Assembly: GCA_010672165.1 (NCBI GenBank)
Contig: JAAHHN010000011.1
Span: 1 to 60,304, forward strand
Direction: 5' to 3'
Length of the DNA: 60,304 bases
Origin: Spirulina sp. SIO3F2
GTDB taxonomy: Bacteria; Cyanobacteriota; Cyanobacteriia; Cyanobacteriales; Spirulinaceae
Position 1 is the first letter of the stretch. Each line of letters opens with the position of its first letter. The notes beneath the pieces were generated by a model. That model ran no database searches and was not told the DNA's origin. It worked only from the letters and a program-made list of their open reading frames with translations. Positions 39,488-48,652 of this stretch are shown here, piece by piece. The position numbers and the translations under genes were made by a program.

Positions 39488-39691
39488 TCAACGTGGACAT
39501 CCTGTACCACCGTCGCAACCAGGAGGTGGATCGCTCGTGGGATTCGGACTACCATCTTGAGGCTCATATTCAGTCTTTGCATACGCTATGGAGCCTGAGT
39601 TGACAAAAATCACAATCACCAGTGAATACCGCAAAAATCTCAAACGAGCAAGACTTTCGCAAAAACTCGATAAAAATCCTCTAAATATCAT
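39488..39691 (-). CDS. Small secreted peptide resembling the DUF928 N-terminus
   Basis: 67 residues: a membrane/signal segment (LRYSLVIVIFVNSGSIAYA) and a ~29-residue mature part starting KTEYEPQDGSPNPTSDPP with two Cys near the end. The mature part aligns with the first ~25 mature residues of the next gene (TTYNPPEDSNPQTDPP). The start overlaps the end of the CHAT-CHASE2 gene by 11 bp, so it is translationally coupled. It could be a peptide pheromone, a chaperone-like decoy or a decayed DUF928 duplicate. Confidence 0.65.
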   Translation of the reverse strand: MIFRGFLSSFCESLARLRFLRYSLVIVIFVNSGSIAYAKTEYEPQDGSPNPTSDPPPGCDGGTGCPR

Positions 39692-42086
39692 TATTATTTC
39701 TCCTTGCGAGAGAAATCATGGAATCTGAATTGGATTGAGAAAGCACAAAGACTAAAGTGATTCCTATCAGAGTAGGGATCAATGGAACCCAGAAACCTCT
39801 TAATAGAATCTGGAAAGAGATCACTGATATGCAAAGGGTTAAGATGAAGAATAACCAAGTTTTCACATTATATTTTCTGATACCACCAATTATGATAGTC
39901 CAAGCCATTATCCAAAGATATTCCAACCAATTTGGCAAGAATCTAATTAAAGGTCTATCTTCGAGAATATAATTAATCAGTTGGCTTGTCATTTGAGACT
40001 GTAAAACTGCTCCAGGCATATCACCATAAGGGGTTAAATGTCGATGGATATCTCGTTTTGTAATGCCAATGATTACGACTCGATTGGAGAGTTCAAAAGG
40101 CTCAATATCTTCTGTTTCCAAGATATTGCTTAATCTCAACGTCTTAATTCCATCATCAATTTCAGGTTTGCCACGATAATTCAATAAGACTTGATAGGCT
40201 GAAGCCTCATCTTTTTGATATATTCCCCGAGCCAAGCTCAAACGAGTGAATGGCTTGTTGCCTGCAATCAGATCTTCACCATTAAGCATTTCAAACTCGT
40301 ATTCAGGTGCATTGACCTTAATATAATGCTCGGCCAACCTCAAGCTAATTGAGCCTGTTACGGGGCAATCTGAATTTTCTTCAGCTTTCAAGTAAAGAAA
40401 CTGGCGACGAATCACAGCATCAGCATCACTGATAGTATTACTAAAGCCTAAACGGGTGTTCGGTATGCTAGTTGAACCTTTGATGTCATGAGTTCCTCCC
40501 TGTGGGTTGCCCATATAGCAGATACCGTAGATATGCTTATTAGCTTGTAGATAGTCTTTTAGCTCAGGTAGTTTGACATCAACAGGCTTATCCCGAAAGA
40601 ACATCAGTCCGATCGCGGCTGGCTTTTGCTCATCAATCTTCTGGAGCAACTCATATAACTTCTCATCATTGATCGAACCCTGGCCATATTTCTCAAACTG
40701 ATAATGTTCAAAATCATGTTGAGTAATTTCAACCAACACCACCCGATCATCCGGTGGTTCAACCGGGCGCGATCGCAGCATCGTGTCATATGCCCACCAT
40801 TCCAACGGCTGTAACCACCCCCAAGACCGCACAAAGATGACCGCGATCGCCACCAACAGACTCACCATTAAACTCCAACGCCAATCCCGCCGAGGCTGAG
40901 AGCGAGGCGAGGGTTCTGGTGCAATCACCGGGGCGGCTTGAGGTTGTGGTTCCAGCTCCAAGCCCGCCAACTGCTCCCAACTCGGCGGCAACACCAACGG
41001 ATTCTGGCAGATCACCGGGAGCCAACTGGCGCAGGGGATCTCCCGCTCCAGCTCATCATGGAGCCGCTCCCTAGCCTGGCGCACCGCCCCATAGAGGGAC
41101 TCACCCGCCGCAAACTCTTGCAAGAAATGGGTCAAGAACTGATGCGCCACACGGTCTGGAACTAATTCCCGCATCAAGATCATCTGGGGAATATGCAAAT
41201 CATCTAACCGTTGGGACAACCCCAAACCATCACAAGAATTGAAAATCGCTAACTGCAAGCCGCGATCGACCGCCCGCCGTAGGTTATACCAGAGCTGCTC
41301 GATCGTCAGGGACTCCGTGGGGCTGATGTGGATGATGCCTTGCTGGCCCTGGGTTTCGCTGTGGCCCGCAAAAAAGAGGATATCCCAGGACTCATTCCAG
41401 AGGCGATCGCTAATGTCCTTGAGCGTCGGCTGCTCCAGAAACACCGCCTCCGCATAGGGCAACTGCTGGATCAAGGCGCGATCGTGCTCCACATCAATGC
41501 CACCACTGTGACCCAAAATCGCCAAAATCCGCACCGTGCCCGTGCTTGTGATCGGTGGCAGCTCGATAGTGGTCTTAGCTTCGAGGGGGCTAAATGAAGA
41601 GACCGCTTGAGGGTAGCGATCGAGGAAGTCCCATTCCTCCCAAGGCAACTTCTGGAATGACAAGTCGTTGGTGTGCAATAGCACCCGCGCCTGGTCTTGG
41701 GGGCTGAGTTCTTGACGGAGGGTGCGATCGATTTCCCGAAAGGAATCTGAAGAGAGCCAATCATTCAAGGCCGTTTCTAGTTTCTGGGCTGAACGATGAC
41801 AGGTTTCGATCTGCTCCTTGAGTGGGCTATGGCTTAACACCCGCTTGGGCTTAATTCGGAAATCTAGCCCCGCTTCATCCCCCTGCCAAAAGCGGCTGTA
41901 GGGCGCACCCAACGGGCGATAGCTCTCCTGCCAATGGTGCTCCAGTTGCGAGAGCAATTCCGGCGCAGCGGGTAAATTACCCTTGCGGCGCAATCGTGCC
42001 GTTTGCCCTTCCTCACCCAAGGCCAGCGTGACTCGAAAGCCTATATCCAGGGAACCATCAAATTCTAGGACGACGAGTTTGGTCAT
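39681..42086 (-). CDS. CHAT-CHASE2 membrane sensor protease
   Basis: 801 residues. The cytoplasmic N-terminal half carries a CHAT domain (about 180-365) with His242 (FAGHSE) and Cys285 (FNSCDGLGL). A transmembrane helix (about 404-420) leads to an extracytoplasmic CHASE2 sensor domain (about 425-700, WAYDTMLRSRP ... VGIT-like VVIIGITKRDI). Three closing membrane helices (about 715-790) follow. CHASE2 usually feeds kinases, cyclases or CHAT. Here an envelope signal would control cytoplasmic proteolysis. It lies in an operon below DUF1822 and a sigma-like factor. The first 360 residues are paralogous to the N-terminus of the 21795-26372 protein. Confidence 0.92.
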   Translation of the reverse strand: MTKLVVLEFDGSLDIGFRVTLALGEEGQTARLRRKGNLPAAPELLSQLEHHWQESYRPLGAPYSRFWQGDEAGLDFRIKPKRVLSHSPLKEQIETCHRSAQKLETALNDWLSSDSFREIDRTLRQELSPQDQARVLLHTNDLSFQKLPWEEWDFLDRYPQAVSSFSPLEAKTTIELPPITSTGTVRILAILGHSGGIDVEHDRALIQQLPYAEAVFLEQPTLKDISDRLWNESWDILFFAGHSETQGQQGIIHISPTESLTIEQLWYNLRRAVDRGLQLAIFNSCDGLGLSQRLDDLHIPQMILMRELVPDRVAHQFLTHFLQEFAAGESLYGAVRQARERLHDELEREIPCASWLPVICQNPLVLPPSWEQLAGLELEPQPQAAPVIAPEPSPRSQPRRDWRWSLMVSLLVAIAVIFVRSWGWLQPLEWWAYDTMLRSRPVEPPDDRVVLVEITQHDFEHYQFEKYGQGSINDEKLYELLQKIDEQKPAAIGLMFFRDKPVDVKLPELKDYLQANKHIYGICYMGNPQGGTHDIKGSTSIPNTRLGFSNTISDADAVIRRQFLYLKAEENSDCPVTGSISLRLAEHYIKVNAPEYEFEMLNGEDLIAGNKPFTRLSLARGIYQKDEASAYQVLLNYRGKPEIDDGIKTLRLSNILETEDIEPFELSNRVVIIGITKRDIHRHLTPYGDMPGAVLQSQMTSQLINYILEDRPLIRFLPNWLEYLWIMAWTIIIGGIRKYNVKTWLFFILTLCISVISFQILLRGFWVPLIPTLIGITLVFVLSQSNSDSMISLARRNNNDI

Positions 42087-42156
42087 TCACCCCCTCCTTT
42101 GAACTGCACCAACAAAGTCAGTATTAAATCCGGCATAAAATTCCGCATTACAATTC

Positions 42157-43050
42157 CTAGATTAAAAACTCTTCAATCAAACAAAATTGCCCCATCTTCA
42201 GCTTGACGCCGAACTGTTCTCCCGGCTGGCCACTGAACTCACAGGTGAGGCTATCGCTTTCCCGAGCGGATGCCTGCATCACCGACTCACCTTGATCATC
42301 CAGGATAAACAATTTGAGATCATTGGGTAAAATGCGATCGCGCTCTGGAAACACCTGCACCGAAATATCCAGGTCTGGCTCTGGAGTTTTGGCCAGCTCC
42401 ACGAGTAGCGCAATTTGGTTATGGTCTCGTTCTAAGTGAATCCATTTCCCTCGTTGTATGGTTTTTTCTGAAGTCGAAGCACTGCGTACACTTCTGAAAG
42501 CGAACGCAGGCTGACTATAGCTATTAAAAAGGGTTTCAACAGTCTCCCAACCCCTCGCTACCACACCATTAAACCATTGGCTTAAAGGCTGATTGGAGAG
42601 GGCCTTAAGTAAGGTTTCAATGCCCTCAAAGCGATGGAGCGGCACTTGTTCTTCGGCAACTACGGGGAGATAGCCCAGCAATGTTGCTTGGGTGAGTTCT
42701 GAATCAAACTGTACTGCCACATAGCCCTGGCACTCTGCCCATACCTCAGGCGGCACATAGCAGGTAGTTTTACCCGGTTCCACTGGCCGGCATTCCAGTT
42801 CGCCCCAGCCAGGGATGAATAATGCCGCACTATCCGAGAGGGTTTGCAACACCAGATTGTCACTATGGCTGGGGTCAGCGGTAATTCCCAGCGCATTAAG
42901 GTAGTCACTGACCACCGCGATCGCCAGGGTATTGAGATAAACTTGTCTCGCTTTGTGGGGTCGTGTTTGTTGGCGGTGTCGAGTTTGGGCTCGTTTATGA
43001 GCAGACAAGGTTACAGGCATGGTTAACATCAAATCGGGTTGCATGGGCAT
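42157..43050 (-). CDS. DUF1822 family protein
   Basis: 297 residues without signal peptide or membrane helix. DUF1822 pattern: AVVSDYLNALGITADPSHSDN, then WGELECRPVEPG, VPPEVWAECQGYVAVQFD and TLLGYLPVV, ending in a beta-rich domain. The function is unknown. The family is cyanobacterial and typically lies between a sigma-like factor and a CHAT-CHASE2 gene, as here (27 bp after the former, 70 bp before the latter). As the only soluble cytoplasmic partner it is a candidate protease substrate or anti-sigma protein; that is inference. Confidence 0.85.
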   Translation of the reverse strand: MPMQPDLMLTMPVTLSAHKRAQTRHRQQTRPHKARQVYLNTLAIAVVSDYLNALGITADPSHSDNLVLQTLSDSAALFIPGWGELECRPVEPGKTTCYVPPEVWAECQGYVAVQFDSELTQATLLGYLPVVAEEQVPLHRFEGIETLLKALSNQPLSQWFNGVVARGWETVETLFNSYSQPAFAFRSVRSASTSEKTIQRGKWIHLERDHNQIALLVELAKTPEPDLDISVQVFPERDRILPNDLKLFILDDQGESVMQASARESDSLTCEFSGQPGEQFGVKLKMGQFCLIEEFLI

Positions 43051-43077
43051 GGTTAAAAACTCCTCTGCGCGGCTAGA

Positions 43078-43788
43078 TTAGCAAGCAAGATGGGCTTGGA
43101 ATAGGGGAATAAATTTTTTGAGACTCCGCTGATAAAACGAACTCAGGGTAGGGATGGGAACCTCCAACATGATGGAAATTTCTTTCCAAGAATGTCCTTC
43201 GAGGTATCGCAGAGCGATGAACTGAAAATTCGCTTGAGGATGTCCTTGCACATGAGTCTGTTGGAAGGCACAGGTTTGATCCGTCGTCAGGAAGTCCAGG
43301 ACATCAGCGGCTGTTGGCTCTAGGCTATCGGCATGTTGAGCAACTGTCGGCACACCGGAGGAGTTCCACAGATCGGTCGTGGCGATATCACCCTGAGGCA
43401 GATCATCAAGAGAGAGACGCTGGACTTGCTGGTGGGTTGCGCCGCGAATAAAGCGAGTTACTTCGCGGATGGCATCAGGGAAACGAATTTTGAGGAGGTA
43501 ATTGACCCATTGCAGCACCGCCCCCCGCTCGGGATTGTATTTTTCGATGTTTTGGTAGAGGTAGCTAAAAAGGTGTTGAAGGGCAATATTGTAGATTTCA
43601 TTGTAAGACCCGGATAAATGCTGGGGTATGGATGGACGTGTTAGTCTGCCGGATGTTGACAGGGTGCGATAGAGGCGATCGATCGCGTTGCGGCGCGGGG
43701 TACTTTGGATAGGATGTCGCTGTGCTTCATTGACCAATGCTCTCAGTTCATCTTCTAAGTCATACATATCGAGTACGTGGTTACTCAA
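43078..43788 (-). CDS. Sigma-70-like factor heading the CHAT-CHASE2 operon
   Basis: 236 residues. A region-2-like segment (IYNIALQHLFSYLYQNIEKYNPERGAVLQWVNYLLKIRFPDAIREV) and a C-terminal region-4 helix-turn-helix (FIALRYLEGHSWKEISIMLEVPIPTLSSFYQRSLKKF) are separated by a divergent linker. It lacks regions 1 and 3, so resembles ECF/group 4 factors of a cyanobacterial type. As first gene of the operon it probably regulates the operon or the nearby exoprotein genes. The DNA upstream (43789-43957) has no recognisable autoregulatory motif. Confidence 0.82.
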   Translation of the reverse strand: MSNHVLDMYDLEDELRALVNEAQRHPIQSTPRRNAIDRLYRTLSTSGRLTRPSIPQHLSGSYNEIYNIALQHLFSYLYQNIEKYNPERGAVLQWVNYLLKIRFPDAIREVTRFIRGATHQQVQRLSLDDLPQGDIATTDLWNSSGVPTVAQHADSLEPTAADVLDFLTTDQTCAFQQTHVQGHPQANFQFIALRYLEGHSWKEISIMLEVPIPTLSSFYQRSLKKFIPLFQAHLAC

Positions 43789-43957
43789 GTTATCGATCTC
43801 AGGCGATTATTGCTCGCTATATGGTTCTCAGGCGGCGGGGCATTTTTTTATGCAGTGGGGAGCCAAGATTTGGCCTTTTAGAGACACAAAAGCACGATCG
43901 CACTTTCTGGAGAGGGAGAAAAGTGCGATCGCTTTATCCGGCTTTGGCTTTTTGTTG

Positions 43958-44719
43958 TTAATGTTTGCGGGTAAGGAGCCCAACTATTCCAAGCACCATC
44001 AGCCCAATTAATGTAGAAGGTTCGGGTATAGTTTCAGCGTCTTCGACCCAATCTAGCCGCACTCGTTGATGGACGGCTAGCTCTAAATCTATGGGTGTTG
44101 TATTTGAATCGGCAAAGGCTTGCCAGCTTTGTAAGCCTATGGGGGCTTGGGTGAATTGGAGCAGGGTTTGCCAGTCGTTTTCGAGTGCGCCCAGCGCAAA
44201 GCCATCAGTACAGCAAGTACCCCAACCGTGTTGGATGAGGAAGGTACTGTCTTGAGCAATGTATCGATCATATTGAGGTGAATCATCCATGACCAGTAAG
44301 TCTGCATCATCACCGAGTAAATCAACTTGCATTGATGCTCGACCCCAGCCGGAATCTTGGGGGCGATCGTGAACTACAAAGAGGGATAAGCCATCAGCGG
44401 CATCAACCAAGAAGAGATGAGAGGTGTTAGAGAGCAGGTTGAATGCACCACTAAATGAGGCGTCATTTTGTTGGTTATAACCGTAGTATTCAGCAGCGGT
44501 TTGCTTGGTTTGAATGGCGTCGATAAAGCCCAGCACGTTAGCATCAAAGTCGCCGAGGTGGGGCTGGGATTCTTGGGAGATTCTGATGCGTTTGGTTGGG
44601 GAATGGGTTGTGTTATTAAAGGCCAGTTCGTTGGCGGCTAGGGTGGGTTCTGCAAGACTCCAACCCATACAAATGGCGAAGAATATGGAGAGTTTTAAAT
44701 ATTTTCTTGGAAAGAACAT
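43958..44719 (-). CDS. PEP-CTERM sorting-domain exoprotein
   Basis: 253 residues with signal peptide (FFAICMGWSLAEPTLAA). A beta-rich mature part of no known family carries a Cys pair (GTCCTDG). A classic PEP-CTERM tail follows: PEPST, a hydrophobic helix LIGLMVLGIVGLL and basic TRKH. Such tails are processed by exosortase during export to the cell surface or EPS; no exosortase gene is in this window. First (most 3') of four PEP-CTERM genes in a row. Confidence 0.82.
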   Translation of the reverse strand: MFFPRKYLKLSIFFAICMGWSLAEPTLAANELAFNNTTHSPTKRIRISQESQPHLGDFDANVLGFIDAIQTKQTAAEYYGYNQQNDASFSGAFNLLSNTSHLFLVDAADGLSLFVVHDRPQDSGWGRASMQVDLLGDDADLLVMDDSPQYDRYIAQDSTFLIQHGWGTCCTDGFALGALENDWQTLLQFTQAPIGLQSWQAFADSNTTPIDLELAVHQRVRLDWVEDAETIPEPSTLIGLMVLGIVGLLTRKH

Positions 44720-44788
44720 GATTGTTGTTCCTGTATGATTCTTTCGATGTTTAGGACTGGATTTTGAGGAGATTAGCAGGCGTAAGAG

Positions 44789-46132
44789 TTAGCGCTTGCA
44801 GGTAAGAAGTCCAACTGTGCCGAAGACGATAAGACTTATTAATGTAGAAGGTTCCGGGACAGGTTGGGGGTCAGTGATATCGCTACGGCGACTTCCAAAC
44901 TCAAAACTTGCTGCAATTAGAGACATTCGATCACCACGAGTATTTATTGCATATAAATGCTCACGTAACTCAATTGTTCGATTTCCGGCATTCTCATTCA
45001 ATGTATGAACTCCGATAGGTATATTGGTAGTTGATAGTCCTCGAAGATTATCGTAGAAGAATTCCGAGCCTACTATTTCTGGCAGTAATGCTAAATCTCC
45101 GATAAACTCACCATCTGCTGTGATCCAGCTATTCTGTTTAAACAGACCATCAAATCCGAAATTTTCTAAAATTTGGTTAGCAGTTTGAGCAAATGGTTCA
45201 CCATCTGTACCAATAAAAATCCCTCCCCCTGCATCTCGTAAAGCAAGTGCTTCGTTGATAGTGACAGCCGAAGCTGCATCTTTTAAAGAATGGACTCTAA
45301 GATTTCGATGAAAGAAGGATGTATCTAAAATGAATTCAGGTTGAGAATAGCTTGACCAACGATTAAGTGCAAGGAAATCCTCTTGATTGAGGATCTTGGC
45401 ACCAGATATAGTGGTATCAAACCAAATCTGATTGTAATGCTCTATCGGATTATCATTTAGTAAATCAGATAAATTACCTCCAGAGTGGATGGGGATGAAG
45501 TCGACATTAAAGACATTACCATCTTCATAGTTATTGAGGGCATCAGCTATGGTGTAGCGATATCCTCCAAAGCCACCTGTTCCTTTCCCTCGTATTGAGT
45601 TGAGATATAGGATATTTGTGAGGCTATTACTTTGTCCTGGTGCTGGTTGATCAACGACAATAGGATTAGCTAGTAAATCATCCAGTGCGGATTGACTTGT
45701 TATAGTCTCAAGTGGAAAGCTTTTGATGAAGTTGATCACCGTTACATCCTGACCGCGACTATGGATAGCTCGGGTTGCATCCTGCAATTCTTGATCAGTA
45801 ATCCCTGGAAAGGTTCCAGTTAACCAGTCATAGTCATTTGGATGTAAATCCTCGACCGTCAGTTCATCAATTCTCTCAACATCCACATCAATCTTGCGAT
45901 TGAGGCTATCTTGCATCTCCTTAAGGGAGCTATCTGGCTTCTTGATTGTGATGAATGTCGTGATAATTGGAGTTTCTTCGCCTGTTTCTGCAAAGCTTGA
46001 GAGCTGCTCAACCGGATAGGTTTGAGTCCCAAACTGAATAAAATTAGCTGCTAAAGCTGACTGGCCCAGCCCTAATCCCATTAGGCTACTGAGACTCACA
46101 CCAACCATCAAGCTATTTTTTTTGCTTTTCAT
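44789..46132 (-). CDS. PEP-CTERM exoprotein, shared N-domain plus unique 280-residue region
   Basis: 447 residues: signal peptide ending ALAAN, then an N-domain (about 31-160) nearly identical to the next gene's (FAETGEETPIITTFITIKKP...). The unique region (about 170-420) has ILYLNSIRGKG, FILDTSFFHRN and GGGIFIGTDGEP, suggesting an alpha/beta fold but no named family. The tail is VPEPSTLISLIVFGTVGLLTCKR. The N-domain resembles, from memory, the cyanobacterial DUF1400 pattern (LxxFAETGE ... FIxxFPxETI). The coding DNA is AT-rich and lacks HIP1 sites. Confidence 0.8.
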   Translation of the reverse strand: MKSKKNSLMVGVSLSSLMGLGLGQSALAANFIQFGTQTYPVEQLSSFAETGEETPIITTFITIKKPDSSLKEMQDSLNRKIDVDVERIDELTVEDLHPNDYDWLTGTFPGITDQELQDATRAIHSRGQDVTVINFIKSFPLETITSQSALDDLLANPIVVDQPAPGQSNSLTNILYLNSIRGKGTGGFGGYRYTIADALNNYEDGNVFNVDFIPIHSGGNLSDLLNDNPIEHYNQIWFDTTISGAKILNQEDFLALNRWSSYSQPEFILDTSFFHRNLRVHSLKDAASAVTINEALALRDAGGGIFIGTDGEPFAQTANQILENFGFDGLFKQNSWITADGEFIGDLALLPEIVGSEFFYDNLRGLSTTNIPIGVHTLNENAGNRTIELREHLYAINTRGDRMSLIAASFEFGSRRSDITDPQPVPEPSTLISLIVFGTVGLLTCKR

Positions 46133-46211
46133 TACTCATACTCACTAATTTGTATTGTGTATCATTGGCAACTCATTCGTGACATATTGCCAGAGCCTTT
46201 AAGTATCAAGA

Positions 46212-47315
46212 TTATGTTCGACGCTTGAGCAAAATACCTACTGTACTAGATATCAAAATTCCGAGCATCGCTGAAGGCTCAGGAACTGATTCTGGATTCG
46301 CTACTGAACTGAACAAAATATCATCCACTACAAAATCACTCCCGTTCCAGATAGGGTTATGGTTGATGATGGAGAACTCAATAGAGCTGCTACTGCCAGA
46401 ATTCCATGTGGCATTGAGATTTTCCCAAACTCCACTCATGTCCGTAGAAACAGTTAGGATTGCTCCAATTCCCTCAGAATCAATTGCAAACTGGAGTTGA
46501 GCGGATGAGCGATACCACGCACTAGCGATCCAAGCTGATAAATTGTAATCCGTGTTTGGTTCGACATCGAGAGTTTGAGACCAGATGAGAGGCCCAGCTT
46601 CTTCAGGGTAAGAGCCTCCATTAATGATCATCATCAAACCATCACCAGTAGTGTGGTCGCCAAAATCTCCAAATAAAGTATGATGATCATATGGACTTTT
46701 CCCAACAGCATATCGTGCTGGTAATGGAAAAAGATCATGAGATCCAATTGATGAATAGTCACTATTAAAACCTATATCTCCAGCGCTAAAATCACCATTG
46801 TAGACAAGATTAAAATCTTGGGTGAGTTTTGGCTGATTTTTGATGGATTTTGAAAACAATTCATCCAGTGCAGATTGACTCGTTACTGTCTCTAGCGGAA
46901 AGCTTTTAATGAAATTGATGACCGTTACATCTTGACCACGACGATGGATAGCTCGGGTTGCATCCTGTAATTCTTGATCAGTAATCCCTGGAAAGGTTCC
47001 AGTTAACCAGTCATAGTCATTTGGATGTAAATCCTTAACCGTCAGTTCATCAATTCTCTCAACATCCACATCAATCTTGCGATTGAGGCTATCTTGCATC
47101 TCCTTAAGGGAGCTATCTGGCTTCTTGATTGTGATAAAGGTTGTGATAATTGGAGTTTCTTCGCCTGTTTCTGCAAAGCTTGAGAGCTGCTCAATCAGAT
47201 AGGTTTGAGTTCCAAATTGAATAAACTCTGCCGCTTGGACAGATTCATTAAAACTCACCCCGATGTAAGCTGCGAAAAGAAGTGAGAATCCGAAATATTT
47301 CTGATTTAAGAACAT
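46212..47315 (-). CDS. PEP-CTERM exoprotein, shared N-domain plus carbohydrate-binding-like domain
   Basis: 367 residues. Signal peptide (LLFAAYIGVSFNESVQA), N-domain nearly identical to the previous gene through DUERLTVKDLHPNDYDW-like sequence, then a jelly-roll-like domain (about 168-340) beginning NLVYNGDFSAGDIGF with GDHTTGDGLMMIINGG. That pattern is known from PEP-CTERM and CBM-like proteins. It ends in VPEPSAMLGI and KRRT. The switch between near-identical and unrelated sequence is abrupt, after FPLETVTSQSALDELF. Confidence 0.82.
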   Translation of the reverse strand: MFLNQKYFGFSLLFAAYIGVSFNESVQAAEFIQFGTQTYLIEQLSSFAETGEETPIITTFITIKKPDSSLKEMQDSLNRKIDVDVERIDELTVKDLHPNDYDWLTGTFPGITDQELQDATRAIHRRGQDVTVINFIKSFPLETVTSQSALDELFSKSIKNQPKLTQDFNLVYNGDFSAGDIGFNSDYSSIGSHDLFPLPARYAVGKSPYDHHTLFGDFGDHTTGDGLMMIINGGSYPEEAGPLIWSQTLDVEPNTDYNLSAWIASAWYRSSAQLQFAIDSEGIGAILTVSTDMSGVWENLNATWNSGSSSSIEFSIINHNPIWNGSDFVVDDILFSSVANPESVPEPSAMLGILISSTVGILLKRRT

Positions 47316-47437
47316 AGTTTTGACACCTGAATAAGCTTAGAGACATTGACAGTTTGAGCCTGAATTCATAATTCTGAGCTGAGTAGCAGACAGCAGTCCT
47401 AACAGCTCAGAGAGTAGAGATTCATCGTGCCTCAGCA

Positions 47438-48526
47438 CTACTTACGCTTGCGTTTGGCGACACCATAGAACACACCAAACGCTAGACTCCCCAACAACAT
47501 AGTTGGCTCAGGAACAGATCGATAGGCATGATTATCAGTCTCAAAATCCGGTGATGTTGATGACAGAATTATTTTATTAAAGTAGCTCTCTGGATCACTG
47601 GACAGAAAGTTCACATAAATATTATTAGTAAACCCATCTACTATGTCTCGCCCTGTAAAAGAATCAATCAACTTCTCATCTTTCATGAAGTGAATAGAGT
47701 TGTATGCATCAACCGTTCCCCAGTGCATACCAAAATAGTCTAATGTTTTTTTGAATTCGATTTTTATTTCTCGTTTTGAGCTATTTAGTGGTGAGTAGAA
47801 AACAGAAAGATATTGGTTGTCAGCTCCTCCTGTTGATCTTGATTTAGATGTGTCTCGCTCAACGAGAGTTTTTAAGTCAAAGCTATTGTCAGAAGAGTAT
47901 GTCAGGTTGTCAATTTCAGGAACTCCTTGCTCAAAATCGATGATTGTCACATTTTCGAGAACAGGAAATAGACCGAGATCTCCTCGGTTTTCACCTTCAA
48001 TCCAGAAGCTAATACTAGGCTTGTCAATGAACTTTTTAAAGGGGGAAGTGACAATGTCAAAAAAGTCTGCAGTAGTAATTGTCTCGACAGGAAACGCTCG
48101 AACAAATGAAATGACGCTTGTTTCGTTGCCCGTTTCACCGATGCGACGTAGTGCAGTACGATATTGGTCATCTGTCAGGTCAGGGTAGATCCCGTAGAGG
48201 TCATCTTGATCTTTCTGGTCTAGATCACTGATACTTTTATCTTTAATATTATCGAGATCAACATCGATAACACGATTCAAGCCTTTTCGCATATCCTCTG
48301 CTGTATATTCTGGCTTGATGAAAAGAATTTCTGTGATCGCGGTATTGGTTTCTCCTGTTTGGGCAAAGTGCTCAAGATCCCTCACTGAATATTGGCGGTT
48401 GGCACTGGGAGAAACCCAATCTGCCGCGATCGCAGACGATGCACTCAGCATCCCTATCGCTAATCCAGCAGTGAGCATACTCCCCTGCCATAATTGCCCA
48501 AAACGGAATAAAACAGTAGACATCAA
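47438..48526 (-). CDS. PEP-CTERM exoprotein, diverged N-domain plus exosortase-dependent surface domain
   Basis: 362 residues. Signal peptide (MLTAGLAIGMLSASSAIAAD). A diverged copy of the same N-domain follows (LEHFAQTGETNTAITEILFIKPEYTAEDMRKGLNRVIDVD ... SFVRAFPVETIT). The C-terminal domain has YFGMHWGTVDAYNSIHF and FETDNHAYRSVPEP, typical of cyanobacterial exosortase-dependent surface proteins, with basic tail AKRKRK. It is the farthest upstream of the PEP-CTERM run; the TpsA gene begins 127 bp on. Confidence 0.82.
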   Translation of the reverse strand: MMSTVLFRFGQLWQGSMLTAGLAIGMLSASSAIAADWVSPSANRQYSVRDLEHFAQTGETNTAITEILFIKPEYTAEDMRKGLNRVIDVDLDNIKDKSISDLDQKDQDDLYGIYPDLTDDQYRTALRRIGETGNETSVISFVRAFPVETITTADFFDIVTSPFKKFIDKPSISFWIEGENRGDLGLFPVLENVTIIDFEQGVPEIDNLTYSSDNSFDLKTLVERDTSKSRSTGGADNQYLSVFYSPLNSSKREIKIEFKKTLDYFGMHWGTVDAYNSIHFMKDEKLIDSFTGRDIVDGFTNNIYVNFLSSDPESYFNKIILSSTSPDFETDNHAYRSVPEPTMLLGSLAFGVFYGVAKRKRK

Positions 48527-48652
48527 CGAAACTCCTGAATATTGAATTCAAACAAAAATACTACATAGACTCCACCTCTTAAGAGTAGAAGCCTCTATTT
48601 ATGTGTCAACGAATCAGCGCAAATTTTATGCGCAATCTAGGAAAAAAGTTTT

